This document shows, one piece after another, positions 42,261 through 52,104 of a stretch of DNA of 53,581 nt (positions are counted from its first letter, which is position 1; each line of letters begins with the position of its first letter). Made by a program: the position numbers and the translations under genes. The stretch comes from Anaerolineales bacterium (lineage in GTDB: Bacteria > Chloroflexota > Anaerolineae > Anaerolineales > JABWBV01), in the NCBI GenBank assembly GCA_020634875.1, contig JACKAX010000025.1:1-53581 (forward strand), given 5' to 3'. Below the pieces are notes generated by a model. That model made no database searches. It worked only from the letters and a program-made list of their open reading frames with translations, and had not been told where the DNA came from.

Positions 42261-44666
42261 CTATCGCTTTATGACAGGGAGTCCAATCAACCAATCGGGA
42301 ATGTAAACAATTCCCTGGCCGGTTTGGCTCACTACAATCGGCTCGTTGTCTTCCCATGCAATCATTGCAGGGGTAATTATATTTCCATTTGCGCCGATTA
42401 AGGCATAGTAGACTCGATTTCCCTTCTCAGTATCTACCCAAGATAAGATACATTGTTCATCGCCGTTCGTCGCGGCAGACACAAAGTTACTTCCTCGCTC
42501 ATCAGGGTTAGGTAAACTCGTGTAGAGATTATTGGTACTGACCTGAGAGCCATTGTCAGAAAGGATAGTATATTCAATCTGCTCTGTATCCGTGTTTGTC
42601 CAAGCCATGAGAATCTTGGAGGAATTCATAGGTTGTGTAATCAGATTGCGTCCATGGGTGCCATTCATCAGGATATCCGTCTGAATGGCTGGAGTTGGAT
42701 CCGTCGAAGAAGTGGAATATACATCTAAAGCAGGAGTAAATTGTCCTGTCAGCGGAGTGTAAATTGTATAGGCTACAATCATACGCTCATTGAACAATTC
42801 TGTTAAGTGCAGTCCTTCATATTGATTCCCGCCAGCCGTGCCCGCTTTGAGCGTAGAAATAGAGCGTAATGGATTTCCATTCGTATCAAATATCGCATAA
42901 CTTATTTGGGTGGCAACATCCGGGGCAAACAGCCTTGAATCAATCCATGAAATCACAAAGCGATTATCCGAGGTCACTATGATAACGGGGGAATTAAATA
43001 TCGGAACATTATCATTTTGTCCATTCTGCCAACAAATGGTTGGGTCAGACTCGCAAGGACCATTATTGGTAATGTTCGTCGGGGGGAGGATGACATTTCC
43101 TCGCGTATCTAAAATCGCCCAAAACAGGTTATAGTTTTCACCCTGGCCTGGATTCATAGGGTCAATTAACCTGCGCACCCAAACCACGCCTACCCGATCA
43201 TCCTTTGAGAGGGCAAGAAATGGTGAATAATCGCGAACTAGATACGATGAGTTCGCATTGGTGGTCAGTTTGGTAGGAGCTTCAATGTATTTGCCATAAT
43301 AATCCATTATGGCATATTCTATATCGGTACCAGGATTAAAATCTGCATCTTCCCACACATTGAAATAAGCCTTTCCTGACACAATGAGCGAGGGAAAATC
43401 TCCAAAATCCGTTACGTCAAACACTATTTGGCGGTCTTTGGTTACCCGCCCCATATCCAGCCCCGCGCTATTGCCAAATGCAGTCATGTGACGTGAGGGG
43501 ATAGCCGTAAGAAAACGAACTTCATCCGTCTGATTAGAATCGAGATCAGAGGTGGCGAACAATTTGAAGGAAGTGAAATCCCCCACAGAAGCCCCTGATG
43601 GAGCTGTTAAACGGACTAAGATTGTGATCGTTTCTCCTTGTGAAACTGCACCTGTATCTTTATTCCCATCACCATTGGTATCTGTCAGGGCCGCGCCCTG
43701 CTCATTCGATAAAGAAATTGTCCAATTAGGATTACCAAGCCCTTCATCCAAGGATGTCAGTTCATAGGTATCACTACCAAGTTCGCCCGTATTGCGAATT
43801 TGTAGTGAAAACTCGTGAAGGTTAGATTGTGTTAAAGCACTTTGCAAGGTAGATAGCAACTTAATGCGCGCCATCGCAGGCGGGCGTTCAAAGCGAATAG
43901 CTAAATTATTCGTCAAGGGTAAAGCGTATTGAGAACCATCTAGCGCATCACCATCTTCAATTCCCACAGTGGCGGATAAATCACCCGCCAGGGTTTGGTA
44001 CTGGAACCAAACATCCCCGTTCGCATAGAGGAGAATTTGAAAACTCAGCAAGTCGCTGGTTGTATTACGTTTTGAAACGTTAAGGTAATTTACAGCCAGA
44101 AAAGTGCCGTTTGCATCGCTTCCTGACTTTGTTGAAATCACTCCACTATTAAAGCCACCACCAACCGCCAGATCATTCCAAAATGGGGCAATAAAATTAT
44201 TGGGAAGGGTATCGGAGGGAATATCTTTATTCACGGCATCTCGCCCAGCAAACCCTTCTATCGAATCAAAACTTATATATCCATTCGCACTGACGTAAAT
44301 TTCAGAATAGGTGTTTTCGTAAAATGGAAAATTAAACCCCAAAGAAATTGGCCCGGCATAACCGTCATCCGCGCTGGTCAGAAAAACAGTATTACCTCCT
44401 GTGGTGTCTTTCCAGGCATAAGGCACCGCGTCATCCCATTGATAGCCATAAGCATCTGGCGTTCCAGGCGTTAAAAATGCCAGGGGATTGAACTCAATTC
44501 CCCTGAGAGAAGTCTCAGGGGAATTGAAATTCGATGCGGGGAGAGATGTCTCCCTTGCCCTACCAGTTTGAAAAACCAGTGCTAGAATAACAAACCCAAG
44601 GGCAAGGGGGATAGCGATTTTGAGATGCCGGGAAGTTTTAGTTACTAATCGAGATGGAGCATCCAT
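42261..44666 (-). CDS. Large exported protein of unknown function with C-terminal LP tail
   Basis: 801 residues. A hydrophobic N-terminal segment (~15-33) serves as signal or anchor. Residues ~60-260 look like a beta-sandwich of the kind in nidogen-like or lectin-like domains ('[15 protein letters not shown]', '[14 protein letters not shown]', '[15 protein letters not shown]'). A DUF11/CARDB-like region follows (~265-385), and then repeated units beginning '[10 protein letters not shown]', '[14 protein letters not shown]', '[11 protein letters not shown]' and '[14 protein letters not shown]' that suggest a propeller. The C terminus is 'LIGLPVIKR'. The start overlaps the upstream TadG-like gene by 29 nt with no ribosome binding site, so coupled translation is likely. 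Probably a surface adhesin or pilus-associated protein; function unknown. Confidence 0.72.
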   Translation of the reverse strand: MDAPSRLVTKTSRHLKIAIPLALGFVILALVFQTGRARETSLPASNFNSPETSLRGIEFNPLAFLTPGTPDAYGYQWDDAVPYAWKDTTGGNTVFLTSADDGYAGPISLGFNFPFYENTYSEIYVSANGYISFDSIEGFAGRDAVNKDIPSDTLPNNFIAPFWNDLAVGGGFNSGVISTKSGSDANGTFLAVNYLNVSKRNTTSDLLSFQILLYANGDVWFQYQTLAGDLSATVGIEDGDALDGSQYALPLTNNLAIRFERPPAMARIKLLSTLQSALTQSNLHEFSLQIRNTGELGSDTYELTSLDEGLGNPNWTISLSNEQGAALTDTNGDGNKDTGAVSQGETITILVRLTAPSGASVGDFTSFKLFATSDLDSNQTDEVRFLTAIPSRHMTAFGNSAGLDMGRVTKDRQIVFDVTDFGDFPSLIVSGKAYFNVWEDADFNPGTDIEYAIMDYYGKYIEAPTKLTTNANSSYLVRDYSPFLALSKDDRVGVVWVRRLIDPMNPGQGENYNLFWAILDTRGNVILPPTNITNNGPCESDPTICWQNGQNDNVPIFNSPVIIVTSDNRFVISWIDSRLFAPDVATQISYAIFDTNGNPLRSISTLKAGTAGGNQYEGLHLTELFNERMIVAYTIYTPLTGQFTPALDVYSTSSTDPTPAIQTDILMNGTHGRNLITQPMNSSKILMAWTNTDTEQIEYTILSDNGSQVSTNNLYTSLPNPDERGSNFVSAATNGDEQCILSWVDTEKGNRVYYALIGANGNIITPAMIAWEDNEPIVVSQTGQGIVYIPDWLIGLPVIKR

Positions 44667-46659
44667 TGGTAAAGGAAATCAATGTAAAGTAAGAATAAGG
44701 TGGCAAATCCTCGGTAAACGTAAACGTAATGGTCCGAGAACTATATGGTGGAATTGTCCGGTCGGCGGGAGAACCACTCCAACTGCTCTGGTTGCCACTA
44801 AATGGCGAAGTCGCTTGATTCCCTGACCAGAAAGTATTTCCTGCAAGATCAATTCCAACAAGATTTTGTGTTGCAGTATCAGGCCAAGAGAGGAACAATG
44901 TTGAGATGATATAGTCTTCACCACTATTATTCGTAATTTGGAAACTTAATTTGTTGTTCGTGACAGTATAAGGTGAAGCATACACCGGGCAGACGGGCGT
45001 TGCCGTAGGCGCGGGGGTACCAGTCGGAATCGGTGTTTGGGTCTTGGTTACAGTTGGGGTTAGGGTTGTGGTGGGTGTCAACGTGGATGTCTTCGTAACC
45101 GTTGGGGTATTGGATGGTTTCGGTGTCTTTGTAGGTGTAGCTGTCTTGGTATCCGTCGGGGTAGGAGTGGCCGTACAAATCGGAACCGGGCAAACTGTGT
45201 TCGTAGGTGTTGGTGTCTGGGTTGGTGTCCGGGTAGGGGTAACCGTTGGGGTGTTCGTCCGGGTAGGAGTAATGGTAGGGGTAAAGGTAGGCGTAGGAGT
45301 GGGCAAATCCCGGCTCAACGTGAATGTGACCTGGGCAGGTGCTGACCAGGAATATGTCACGCTCGATTGTCCCCATGCGATTAAGGTATAGGTTCCGTTG
45401 GGAAGGCTATTCCAAAGGGCATCCGGCATTTTAGGGCAAGGGCTTTGGAGTCCCCAAACACAGTAAGGTTGTGTATCATCTGTTGCAGCTGAGGCTGTTA
45501 TCAAACTGCCGTTTGCATCTACTACAGCATAGTGAACCAATTCTATACCAGACCCATTCGGATTCCCCTGGCTCGTATCATTCGCACCAACCTCAAATTT
45601 GGTCTGATTGATATTTGTGATGGTATCCCCATTATTTGGTTTGATAATCCAGGCGTTCACCAGTGGAATATCCACACTAATAGGACACTCACTATTAAAG
45701 ATCATATCTAAATGGAATGGGCCAACAGTATGGGTAATCCCATAAATCGTATCAATATTTCTAAAACGGACACGCCAAAGTGAGGTACCGCCTGCAGGTA
45801 TGTCTAAATTCGTATTACCTGTACTATTCACATTTGTGGGGGAGCTACTATCGTTGGTATCATAGTATTTATACCCATCCAATGTAAAGAAATCTGAATA
45901 CGCGTTCGTATCAATCCCATCCAATGCGGCCCATTCCAAATTTGTATAAGTCAGATAGACCACACTTGTATTCCCATTATTAACATAAAAATCGAGATAA
46001 GTACCACTGACGACAAAGGAACCGGCTGTGATCAAGTCACATGAGGGCGGCGGAGTGGCAGTAGGAGTCAGCGTTGTGGTTGGGGTAGGCGAAGCTGTTG
46101 GGGTATTGGTCGCCGTTGGAGCCGGTTGAGCCGTAGCGATTTGAACATCTTTGATAATTGTTCGCGCCGTGATAGAGCTAATTTCATGAGGAGCCCACGG
46201 AATTAGAGGGACTAAAGGCACATACGTCACAGCAACCTCAACCACAATCCGATCCCCCAAAGTAACTTGGGACTCGGTTACCCCGCTTGGCCCGCCACAA
46301 ATACCATAAGGGGTAGGGGTGGGTAAAGTAGAACTGCCCCCCCCACCGTCATACTGAATCACAACTCCGGTCGCGTTGGGGACAACCCCGGCAAGAGTTC
46401 CAACCCGCTGTGCCGTCGAACGAATCCCCGCACAATCAAGAAACCGGGGTACTGTTGGATCGATCTCTCCAGGACCTACAGAAGATCCAAAACGTGCGGC
46501 TTCCCGGCTTGCATTGGTAACCGAAATCCACATGAAGAGATACCGACCACTTTCAATGACGCCCCAAACCAGCAATAATAATAAGGGCAGGATCAGGGCA
46601 AATTCAACTAACCCCTGTCCTTTTGAATTTGCAAATCGTGCTTTAAATCTATTCACCAT
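44638..46659 (-). CDS. TadE/TadG-like protein with large exodomains and Thr-Pro linkers
   Basis: 673 residues from the ATG at 46659, with AGAGGA 9 nt upstream. The TadE/G signature '[21 protein letters not shown]' (~13-33) carries the only membrane helix. Then come a TadE-like domain (~35-175), a short Thr-Pro linker, a beta-rich domain (~205-330), an Ig-like domain (~345-450), a second linker of ~105 residues made almost only of TPT, TPTP and TKT units, and a C-terminal beta domain of ~95 residues. Far longer than usual TadE/TadG (150-450). Probably a pilus-tip or surface display protein. The linker DNA is a degenerate tandem repeat and may vary in length between strains. Confidence 0.78.
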   Translation of the reverse strand: MVNRFKARFANSKGQGLVEFALILPLLLLLVWGVIESGRYLFMWISVTNASREAARFGSSVGPGEIDPTVPRFLDCAGIRSTAQRVGTLAGVVPNATGVVIQYDGGGGSSTLPTPTPYGICGGPSGVTESQVTLGDRIVVEVAVTYVPLVPLIPWAPHEISSITARTIIKDVQIATAQPAPTATNTPTASPTPTTTLTPTATPPPSCDLITAGSFVVSGTYLDFYVNNGNTSVVYLTYTNLEWAALDGIDTNAYSDFFTLDGYKYYDTNDSSSPTNVNSTGNTNLDIPAGGTSLWRVRFRNIDTIYGITHTVGPFHLDMIFNSECPISVDIPLVNAWIIKPNNGDTITNINQTKFEVGANDTSQGNPNGSGIELVHYAVVDANGSLITASAATDDTQPYCVWGLQSPCPKMPDALWNSLPNGTYTLIAWGQSSVTYSWSAPAQVTFTLSRDLPTPTPTFTPTITPTRTNTPTVTPTRTPTQTPTPTNTVCPVPICTATPTPTDTKTATPTKTPKPSNTPTVTKTSTLTPTTTLTPTVTKTQTPIPTGTPAPTATPVCPVYASPYTVTNNKLSFQITNNSGEDYIISTLFLSWPDTATQNLVGIDLAGNTFWSGNQATSPFSGNQSSWSGSPADRTIPPYSSRTITFTFTEDLPPYSYFTLISFTNGCSISISN
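45000..45305 (-). repeat. Degenerate coding tandem repeat (Thr-Pro linker)
   Basis: Approximate 6- and 12-bp units of ACC-CCN type on the coding strand encode the long Thr-Pro linker of the TadG-like protein. A smaller block at 46040-46130 encodes the first linker. Prone to slippage and assembly collapse. Confidence 0.75.
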
Positions 46660-46726
46660 AATATTTATCCTCTAAGCATGAGAACAGTCAAGAAATTTTT
46701 TAATATTAACCTAATTATCCAATTGC

Positions 46727-46732
46727 ATTATA
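46727..46732 (-). promoter_or_regulatory. -10 box for the TadE/TadG locus
   Basis: TATAAT on the minus strand, about 68 nt upstream of the ATG at 46659. The -35 region is not clear. Confidence 0.45.
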
Positions 46733-46784
46733 ACATTGGAAACTTAAAGGAAAGTATCGTTCATTTGTACCATGTTTTTGATGT

Positions 46785-46790
46785 TATAAT
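46785..46790 (+). promoter_or_regulatory. -10 box for the small secreted protein gene
   Basis: TATAAT about 58 nt before the ATG at 46849, divergent from the TadG promoter. A TTGTAC at 46765 gives only a 14-nt spacer. Confidence 0.5.
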
Positions 46791-46848
46791 TTCGTGCAAA
46801 ACTTTCAAATTACATTGAATTTGCAATGTATTTGTCAAGGAGATTTCC

Positions 46849-47577
46849 ATGAAAGTCATTTCAAAATTACCGCTCTTCCTGATATTTGCGGGTATTTTGG
46901 TAATCGTGGGGCTAAAAACCTCGCAATTATCTTATGCCGAAACAAATTTGATCGTTATCGGAAACTGGGAGTTTGACGAAGCCGATTTTGCAGATTACAT
47001 TACGGTTCTCGATTCAGTCAAAAGAATTGATGTGATTGGTGTAGATAACTGTTCAGGTACGGAGCTTGAACTTGGTGCAGCCCAATTTCAAACATGTCTG
47101 AACCTCGCCCTTGCTGGCTATTCCCCGGAAACCCTTTTAGCAAACGTTGGGACGCCACAAGATACCGGTTCAAACTGGTTCCAGGCAGATTTTACAGATG
47201 TTATCGCAGAAAATCATTTCGGGCCTGATTTAGTTCTGTTTGAATGCCATTTTCCTGGCAATAACAATTCTTATGAAATTGCTGTCCATGTAGAGGATGA
47301 GCCTGATTTCACCAATTTTATTTCCTATGATTCCGCTGAATTTCAGAACACTGATTCGGTTTGTGCCGATCCAAACACCAATCTAGGCCTGCTCATTGAT
47401 TTAGCAGACTTTGACATCCCCTCAGGCGCAAGCGTAGATGCAATCCAGTTCAAAGTGATTGATCCTGATCCAGGTGATCCCAATGTCCATCCCCAGGGTG
47501 AACCTTCCATGATCGCCGTGCTTTCCCACTCCCCCGTTATCCCCGCGATTCATCTGCCCCTTATTTTCAAACCATAG
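46849..47577 (+). CDS. Secreted protein of unknown function with C-terminal LP tail
   Basis: 242 residues; AAGGAG lies 7 nt before the ATG. An N-terminal signal peptide (~1-29, 'FLIFAGILVIVGL' core, ending 'LSYA') leads to a beta-rich domain with no known motif. Four Cys in 'DNCSG', 'TCLN', 'ECHF' and 'VCADP' could form two disulfides outside the cell. 'IDPDPGDPNVHPQGEP' is a calcium-loop-like acidic turn. The C terminus is 'IHLPLIFKP', similar to two other exported proteins here. Divergent from the TadG/TadE locus with a shared promoter region, so co-regulation is plausible. Confidence 0.75.
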   Translation: MKVISKLPLFLIFAGILVIVGLKTSQLSYAETNLIVIGNWEFDEADFADYITVLDSVKRIDVIGVDNCSGTELELGAAQFQTCLNLALAGYSPETLLANVGTPQDTGSNWFQADFTDVIAENHFGPDLVLFECHFPGNNNSYEIAVHVEDEPDFTNFISYDSAEFQNTDSVCADPNTNLGLLIDLADFDIPSGASVDAIQFKVIDPDPGDPNVHPQGEPSMIAVLSHSPVIPAIHLPLIFKP

Positions 47578-47600
47578 GCATCCATAAAGTTCTCGAAAAA

Positions 47601-47645
47601 AGGTGTGGTGGGGCTTCTCTACCCCCTACCACATCTTTTTTTGGA
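47601..47645 (+). terminator. Intrinsic terminator before smpB
   Basis: TGTGGTGGGG and CCC(C)TACCACA arms pair with one G-U, followed by a long T run. It ends the small secreted protein gene. Confidence 0.85.
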
Positions 47646-47679
47646 ATTTTCCTTCATATGTTATTGCAGTCCTGCCATT

Positions 47680-48129
47680 ATGAATGTAAAAGTTGTCGCT
47701 TCAAACCGCAAAGCCCATCATGAGTATTTCCTGCTCGAACGCTTAGAGGCAGGGATCGTTCTCACAGGGAGCGAGATCAAATCTATTCGTGCCGGTCAAA
47801 TGAGCATTAAAGAAGCCTATGTTCGCGTAGATGGGCGCGAGGCCTGGCTAATCGAATCTCATATCGCCCCTTATGATCCTGCCAGCCGGATGAATCACGA
47901 TCCCAAAAGACCCCGCAAACTCCTCTTACACAAAAAAGAGATCTACCACTTGTGGAACGAGGCTAAACAAAAGACATTGACCATTATCCCTATCCAGGTT
48001 TATCTTAAAGACGGACGGGCCAAGGTGGAAATCGCTATTGCAAAAGGGAAAAAGAATTACGATAAACGGGAAACGATTGCCAAAAGAGATACAGAACGAG
48101 AAATCCGCCGGGAATACAAAATTCACTAG
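47680..48129 (+). CDS. smpB: SsrA-binding protein SmpB
   Basis: 149 residues starting at the ATG at 47680; an earlier start at 47605 would lie in the terminator. The family core is intact: 'NRKAHHEYFLLERLEAGIVLTGSEIKS', 'REAWLIESHIAPY', 'RPRKLLLHKKEI' and the basic tail 'KKNYDKRETIAKRDTEREIRR'. SmpB carries tmRNA to stalled ribosomes. The tmRNA gene itself is not in the window. Convergent with the small membrane protein gene with 1 nt between the ends. Confidence 0.96.
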   Translation: MNVKVVASNRKAHHEYFLLERLEAGIVLTGSEIKSIRAGQMSIKEAYVRVDGREAWLIESHIAPYDPASRMNHDPKRPRKLLLHKKEIYHLWNEAKQKTLTIIPIQVYLKDGRAKVEIAIAKGKKNYDKRETIAKRDTEREIRREYKIH

Positions 48130-48130
48130 G

Positions 48131-48340
48131 CTAAAGTGCCCAAGCTAATAAAAACCCCACTATTGCCAGGATCACACCGACGTGTAACAAAATGTCTGTC
48201 TCTCCTAACCAACTTCCGGGGAAAAATTGAAAAATCAAACTAAGCGCGACCAGTATCAAACCAATAATTGGTAATAGCCCTTTACGGTGAGCAATAAATT
48301 CAGAAAAGTCATCCAGAAAACGGTTTAATCTATCAAGCAT
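48131..48340 (-). CDS. Small membrane protein at the end of the hflX message
   Basis: 69 residues with two hydrophobic segments (~22-40 and ~48-68) after a basic/acidic N terminus. Its ATG lies inside the end of hflX (8-nt overlap), so it is translated by coupling. I do not recognise a family; 'RKGLLPIIGLILVALSLIFQFFPG' in two halves is the only notable stretch, reminiscent of small uncharacterised Chloroflexota membrane proteins. Confidence 0.72.
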   Translation of the reverse strand: MLDRLNRFLDDFSEFIAHRKGLLPIIGLILVALSLIFQFFPGSWLGETDILLHVGVILAIVGFLLAWAL

Positions 48341-49655
48341 GGCTTTCGATTTGAATAAAAGGTTGAAAACGCGCTAATAAACGTCCAGGAATCCTACCAT
48401 AAATAATCACATCATTCCGATCATGTTCCACCCGATCCACTTGTCCTTGATGATGGAACAATGCTTGCAACGCCCCCTCTTGGTATGGCAGTCGGACACT
48501 GACCTGTTCAAAAGCCTCATATAATTTCCGATTAACCGCCCCAAGCAAATCTTCGTTTCCATCCCCGGTGAGAGCGGAAATAGCGACAGCATCAGGATTT
48601 TCCTCCACCGAGACACGCGCCCCCTCGGGGTCAGGCAGGCGATCAATTTTGTTCAACACGGTCAAAACCGGAATATGATCGGCGTTCAGTTCTTCGAGGG
48701 TCTGCAAAACCGCTTCGGCCTGGGCATGAACGTTAGGATGGGTAATATCCAAAACGTGTAAGATCATGTCGGCTTCAGCAATTTCTTCCAGCGTGGCGCG
48801 AAAGGCAGCGACAAGTCCAGTGGGCAGTTTTTGAATGAAGCCTACCGTATCAGTAAATAGAGCCAGATGACCACCGGGAAGTTCCACTCGCCGCGTGGTT
48901 GGGTCGAGGGTAGCGAAAAGTTGATTGGCAACGTACACGTCCGCGCCTGCCAACCGGTTGAGGAGGGTAGATTTTCCCGCGTTGGTGTACCCAACCAGTG
49001 CGACAACAGGAATTTCCGATTTGCGTCGTTGGTTTCGATGACGTTCTCGATGTGCGCGCACTTTTTCGAGTTCAGCTTTCAGATGATCGATCCGGCGAGA
49101 GATATCGCGGCGATCCACTTCGAGTTGGGTTTCGCCTGGACCGCGTAGACCCACACCACTCTGACTACCTTTCCCACCTGCTTGCCGGGCAAGGTGTGTC
49201 CACGCCCGTGTTAATCGGGGTAAACGGTATTCGTACTGGGCTAGTTCCACTTGTAATATCCCTTCGCGGGTTTGGGCATGCTGGGCAAAAATGTCAAGAA
49301 TGAGCGCCGTCCGATCAATAACCCGTACTTTGTCACTGAAGATTTCTTCCAATTCTCGCTGATGACGCGGGGATAGTTCATCGTCGAACACAACCATTTG
49401 AGCATCCAATTCGCGGATAAGCGCCAGGATTTCTTCGATTTTTCCAGGGCCAATAAACGTTTTGGGATAGGGCCGGTCGAGGCGTTGGGTAGTATAGCCT
49501 ACCACCTCTAATCCAGCGGTATCCGCCAGGAGTTCTAACTCGGACAGTGAATCTTCAACTGTCAAAAGGCTGGTTTGGTTTTGCAGCTCAACCCCCACAA
49601 GAAAAGCCCTTTCATGTTGAATCGCTTGTGTGGGTTCCGAATATTTTTTAGCCAT
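48333..49655 (-). CDS. hflX: GTPase HflX
   Basis: 440 residues. The N-terminal HflX domain (~10-165) includes 'FIGPGKIEEI' and 'VFDDELSPRHQRELE'. The linker signature 'GSQSGVGLRGPGETQLEVDRR' (~164-183) and a coiled coil precede the G domain: G1 'GYTNAGKST' (222-230), G3 'DTVGFI', G4 'NKID'. HflX binds the 50S subunit and splits or rescues stalled ribosomes under heat stress. It overlaps both neighbours by 8 nt. Confidence 0.95.
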   Translation of the reverse strand: MAKKYSEPTQAIQHERAFLVGVELQNQTSLLTVEDSLSELELLADTAGLEVVGYTTQRLDRPYPKTFIGPGKIEEILALIRELDAQMVVFDDELSPRHQRELEEIFSDKVRVIDRTALILDIFAQHAQTREGILQVELAQYEYRLPRLTRAWTHLARQAGGKGSQSGVGLRGPGETQLEVDRRDISRRIDHLKAELEKVRAHRERHRNQRRKSEIPVVALVGYTNAGKSTLLNRLAGADVYVANQLFATLDPTTRRVELPGGHLALFTDTVGFIQKLPTGLVAAFRATLEEIAEADMILHVLDITHPNVHAQAEAVLQTLEELNADHIPVLTVLNKIDRLPDPEGARVSVEENPDAVAISALTGDGNEDLLGAVNRKLYEAFEQVSVRLPYQEGALQALFHHQGQVDRVEHDRNDVIIYGRIPGRLLARFQPFIQIESHA

Positions 49656-50853
49656 GTACCATTTCTACATTTTCGTGCATCCAGTTGACCATCCGCCTCA
49701 TACCTTCTTGTAGAATTTCAAGGGGGGTGCAGAAAGAGATGCGTATAAAACCTTTCCCATACTGACCGAAGACCGCACCGGGCGTTACACTGACACCGGT
49801 ATCCTGGAGCAAGCGCGCGCAAAAGTCAAATTCGTCTACGCTTTCGGGAACACGCGCCCAGGCATAGAGCGCGGCCTGTGGGATGTGCGCGGGCAAGCCA
49901 ATAGCTTCCAGCCCCTCTACTACTGCGTCCCGACGATCTTGGTATATTTGATTCCGACTTTGTACCCAAGTCTGATCTCCAGTCAAGGCCGCAATCCCGC
50001 CCGCCAGGATCGGCTCAAAGTGGGAGGTATCCACCTGTTCTTTATAGGAGGCGATGTAATGAATAAGGTCAGGGTTTCCGACCGCCATCCCTAACCGCCA
50101 CCCGGCCATGTTGTAGGTTTTTGAGAGCGAATTGAATTCCACCGCCACATCGAACGCGCCGGGAACCTGTAAAATGCTAGGGGCGGTATAGCCGTCGTAG
50201 CAAATGTCCGCATAAGGCGCGTCATGGGCAATGATCAGATTATGTTTTTGAGCAAACGCTACAACCTTTACAAAGAACTCGATGGGCGCTATCGCCCCAG
50301 TAGGGTTATTGGGATAATTCAACCAGAGAAGTTTCGCACGTTTGAGAATATCTTCGGGAATAGAGTCTAGGTCGGGGAGAAAATTATTCTGCTCCAACAA
50401 AGGCATCTTATAGACTTCTGCGCCAGCGATTTCACTGCTGGAGGTGTAAGTGATATAGGAAGGATCGGGTACGAGGGACACATCACCAGGATTTAAGACC
50501 ACCTGTCCAATGGTGAAAAGTCCTTCTTTCGAGCCGATTAACCCGACAACTTGCGAACGCCAGTCCAGTTCAACACCAAAGCGCTGTCCGTAATAATGCA
50601 CAATCGCTTTACGGTAGGCAGGCGTGCCCCCGTACGGCGTATACCCATGCGTGTTCGGTTTGCACGCACCTTCAGTCATTGTCCTAATAATAAAATCCGC
50701 CGGAGGCAAATCCGGGGAGCCAATATCCAGGCGAATCACTTCCCGACCTTGCTCCTGCAAAGCCAGAATCCGTTTGGTTAAGTTAGCAAAAAAATAAGGT
50801 TTTTGGTTTGAAATTCGATTAGCAGGTTGCATCACATTAACGTTGTTTTCCAT
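49648..50853 (-). CDS. Class I aminotransferase, LL-diaminopimelate/aspartate aminotransferase-like
   Basis: 401 residues of the PLP fold-type I family. 'IRLDIGSPDLPPADFI' and 'YTPYGGTPAYRKAI' open the domain. The PLP Asp is near 'NYPNNPTGAIA' and 'HDAPYADICYD', the Schiff-base Lys is in 'NSLSKTYNMAGWRLG', and the carboxylate-binding Arg is in 'FIRISFCTP'. The sequence style is that of DapL-type and aspartate aminotransferase-like proteins; the substrate is not certain. It overlaps hflX (8 nt) and the upstream kinase gene (17 nt). Confidence 0.88.
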   Translation of the reverse strand: MENNVNVMQPANRISNQKPYFFANLTKRILALQEQGREVIRLDIGSPDLPPADFIIRTMTEGACKPNTHGYTPYGGTPAYRKAIVHYYGQRFGVELDWRSQVVGLIGSKEGLFTIGQVVLNPGDVSLVPDPSYITYTSSSEIAGAEVYKMPLLEQNNFLPDLDSIPEDILKRAKLLWLNYPNNPTGAIAPIEFFVKVVAFAQKHNLIIAHDAPYADICYDGYTAPSILQVPGAFDVAVEFNSLSKTYNMAGWRLGMAVGNPDLIHYIASYKEQVDTSHFEPILAGGIAALTGDQTWVQSRNQIYQDRRDAVVEGLEAIGLPAHIPQAALYAWARVPESVDEFDFCARLLQDTGVSVTPGAVFGQYGKGFIRISFCTPLEILQEGMRRMVNWMHENVEMVHG

Positions 50854-52060
50854 CGGTTAGCGGGCTAAAGAGTTTGGCAATCTTATCATCCGGGGGTTCT
50901 TTCCGCATGGGCAGAAGAACGTGGAAGGTTGTGCCAGGACACTGAACCTCATCATAACCCTCCGACTCAACCCAAATCGTTCCCCCATGGGCTTCGATCA
51001 ACCCTTTGGTGATCGGCAATCCCAAACCGGGGCCGCCGCCTTTAAATTTCGTTTTTCCACTCGAATGAAGCGAAACATTCCCTAAACGCCCAAATTTTTC
51101 AAATATTACGGCATGATCATCAGGGTCAATCCCGATGCCCGTATCCTGAATCACGATCTCTAAAAACCCCGGCAACTTCCGCCCATCCACAGAAACTTGC
51201 CCCCCATCCGGCGTATATTTGATCGCATTCGTCAACAAATTCCGCAACGCCTGATAAATGCGCTCGGAATCCCCAAAAGTCATTTCCTCGCACCCTTCAA
51301 AGTTATGAATGACCAACGTCTGTTGGCGCTGGGACACGATCTCTTTTAGCTCCTCCCGAAGAGTGCCTAACAAACGATTCAACCACAACGGCTGAAATGT
51401 CAACGTCAGCAAATTATTGTCAATTAACGACACATCAATCATATCGTCTACAATTTCGCGTAACCGTTTCGTACCGTTATCAATCCCCTTCACCAACACC
51501 TGCCCCATGGCCTCCTGCTCCTTTGGCAACATATCCCGGATCATCGCGGAATACCCTTCAATCAACGTCAGCGGCGTTTTCAGCTCATGGGCCGCAATCG
51601 AAATAAAATCAGATTTACTTCGATCCAACCGTTCGAGCGAAAACTGGGCCAACTGCAACTCCCGTTGAACATGCAACACCCGCATCTCAATTTCCCGGTG
51701 CGCCGACTGTTCATAGGCCCGCGAAAAAATCGGCAACAACGTACCCCAAATCTCCAACCCCTCCGCAGGCAAGGACTCCTTCAAAACCTCCTGCGTTATC
51801 TGCAAAATTTCCGACAAAATGGGATAAAGACTGGCTTCATTTAAAGATAATTCCGTCTGTGTACGCGCTTCCACCCATTCATTCAAAATCGGGTCCATCC
51901 ATGAGGGGTCGCCGCTTGTTACTGCTTGAATCACCGCATCGTAAAACCGATTCAACTGCGCTAAAAAACTTTCTCGCAACACTGCCCCGCGTGCTAATTG
52001 GTGCGAGACACGCGAAATCCAAATTGGACGAATTTGTGACAACAAATCAACGACGCTCAT
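50837..52060 (-). CDS. Soluble sensor histidine kinase
   Basis: 407 residues starting at the ATG at 52060. An in-frame GTG at 52123, overlapping the end of the M28 gene, is possible but less likely. The N-terminal ~130 residues are helical without membrane segments and resemble RsbR_N-like sensor domains. HisKA has H158 in 'SIAAHELKTPLT'; HATPase_c has 'LLTNAIKYTPDGG', 'IQDTGIGID' and 'GGPGLGLPITKG'. No receiver domain and no partner response regulator nearby, so it is an orphan kinase. Both ends are tightly packed in the minus-strand unit. Confidence 0.9.
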   Translation of the reverse strand: MSVVDLLSQIRPIWISRVSHQLARGAVLRESFLAQLNRFYDAVIQAVTSGDPSWMDPILNEWVEARTQTELSLNEASLYPILSEILQITQEVLKESLPAEGLEIWGTLLPIFSRAYEQSAHREIEMRVLHVQRELQLAQFSLERLDRSKSDFISIAAHELKTPLTLIEGYSAMIRDMLPKEQEAMGQVLVKGIDNGTKRLREIVDDMIDVSLIDNNLLTLTFQPLWLNRLLGTLREELKEIVSQRQQTLVIHNFEGCEEMTFGDSERIYQALRNLLTNAIKYTPDGGQVSVDGRKLPGFLEIVIQDTGIGIDPDDHAVIFEKFGRLGNVSLHSSGKTKFKGGGPGLGLPITKGLIEAHGGTIWVESEGYDEVQCPGTTFHVLLPMRKEPPDDKIAKLFSPLTDGKQR

Positions 52061-52104
52061 TTTGAATAGTTTACGCCAGGATGTAAATTTTGCCAACGCC
52101 AAAA

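Noticed and set aside
45000..45305. Regularly spaced repeat that could suggest a CRISPR array
   Set aside because: The units are short, degenerate and in frame with the Thr-Pro linker of a TadG-like protein. There are no constant repeats with unique spacers and no cas genes.
45044..45391. Plus-strand frame rich in Val and Gly
   Set aside because: Complement of the Thr-Pro codons. The similar frame at 30264-30473 is the complement of the lipoprotein linker.
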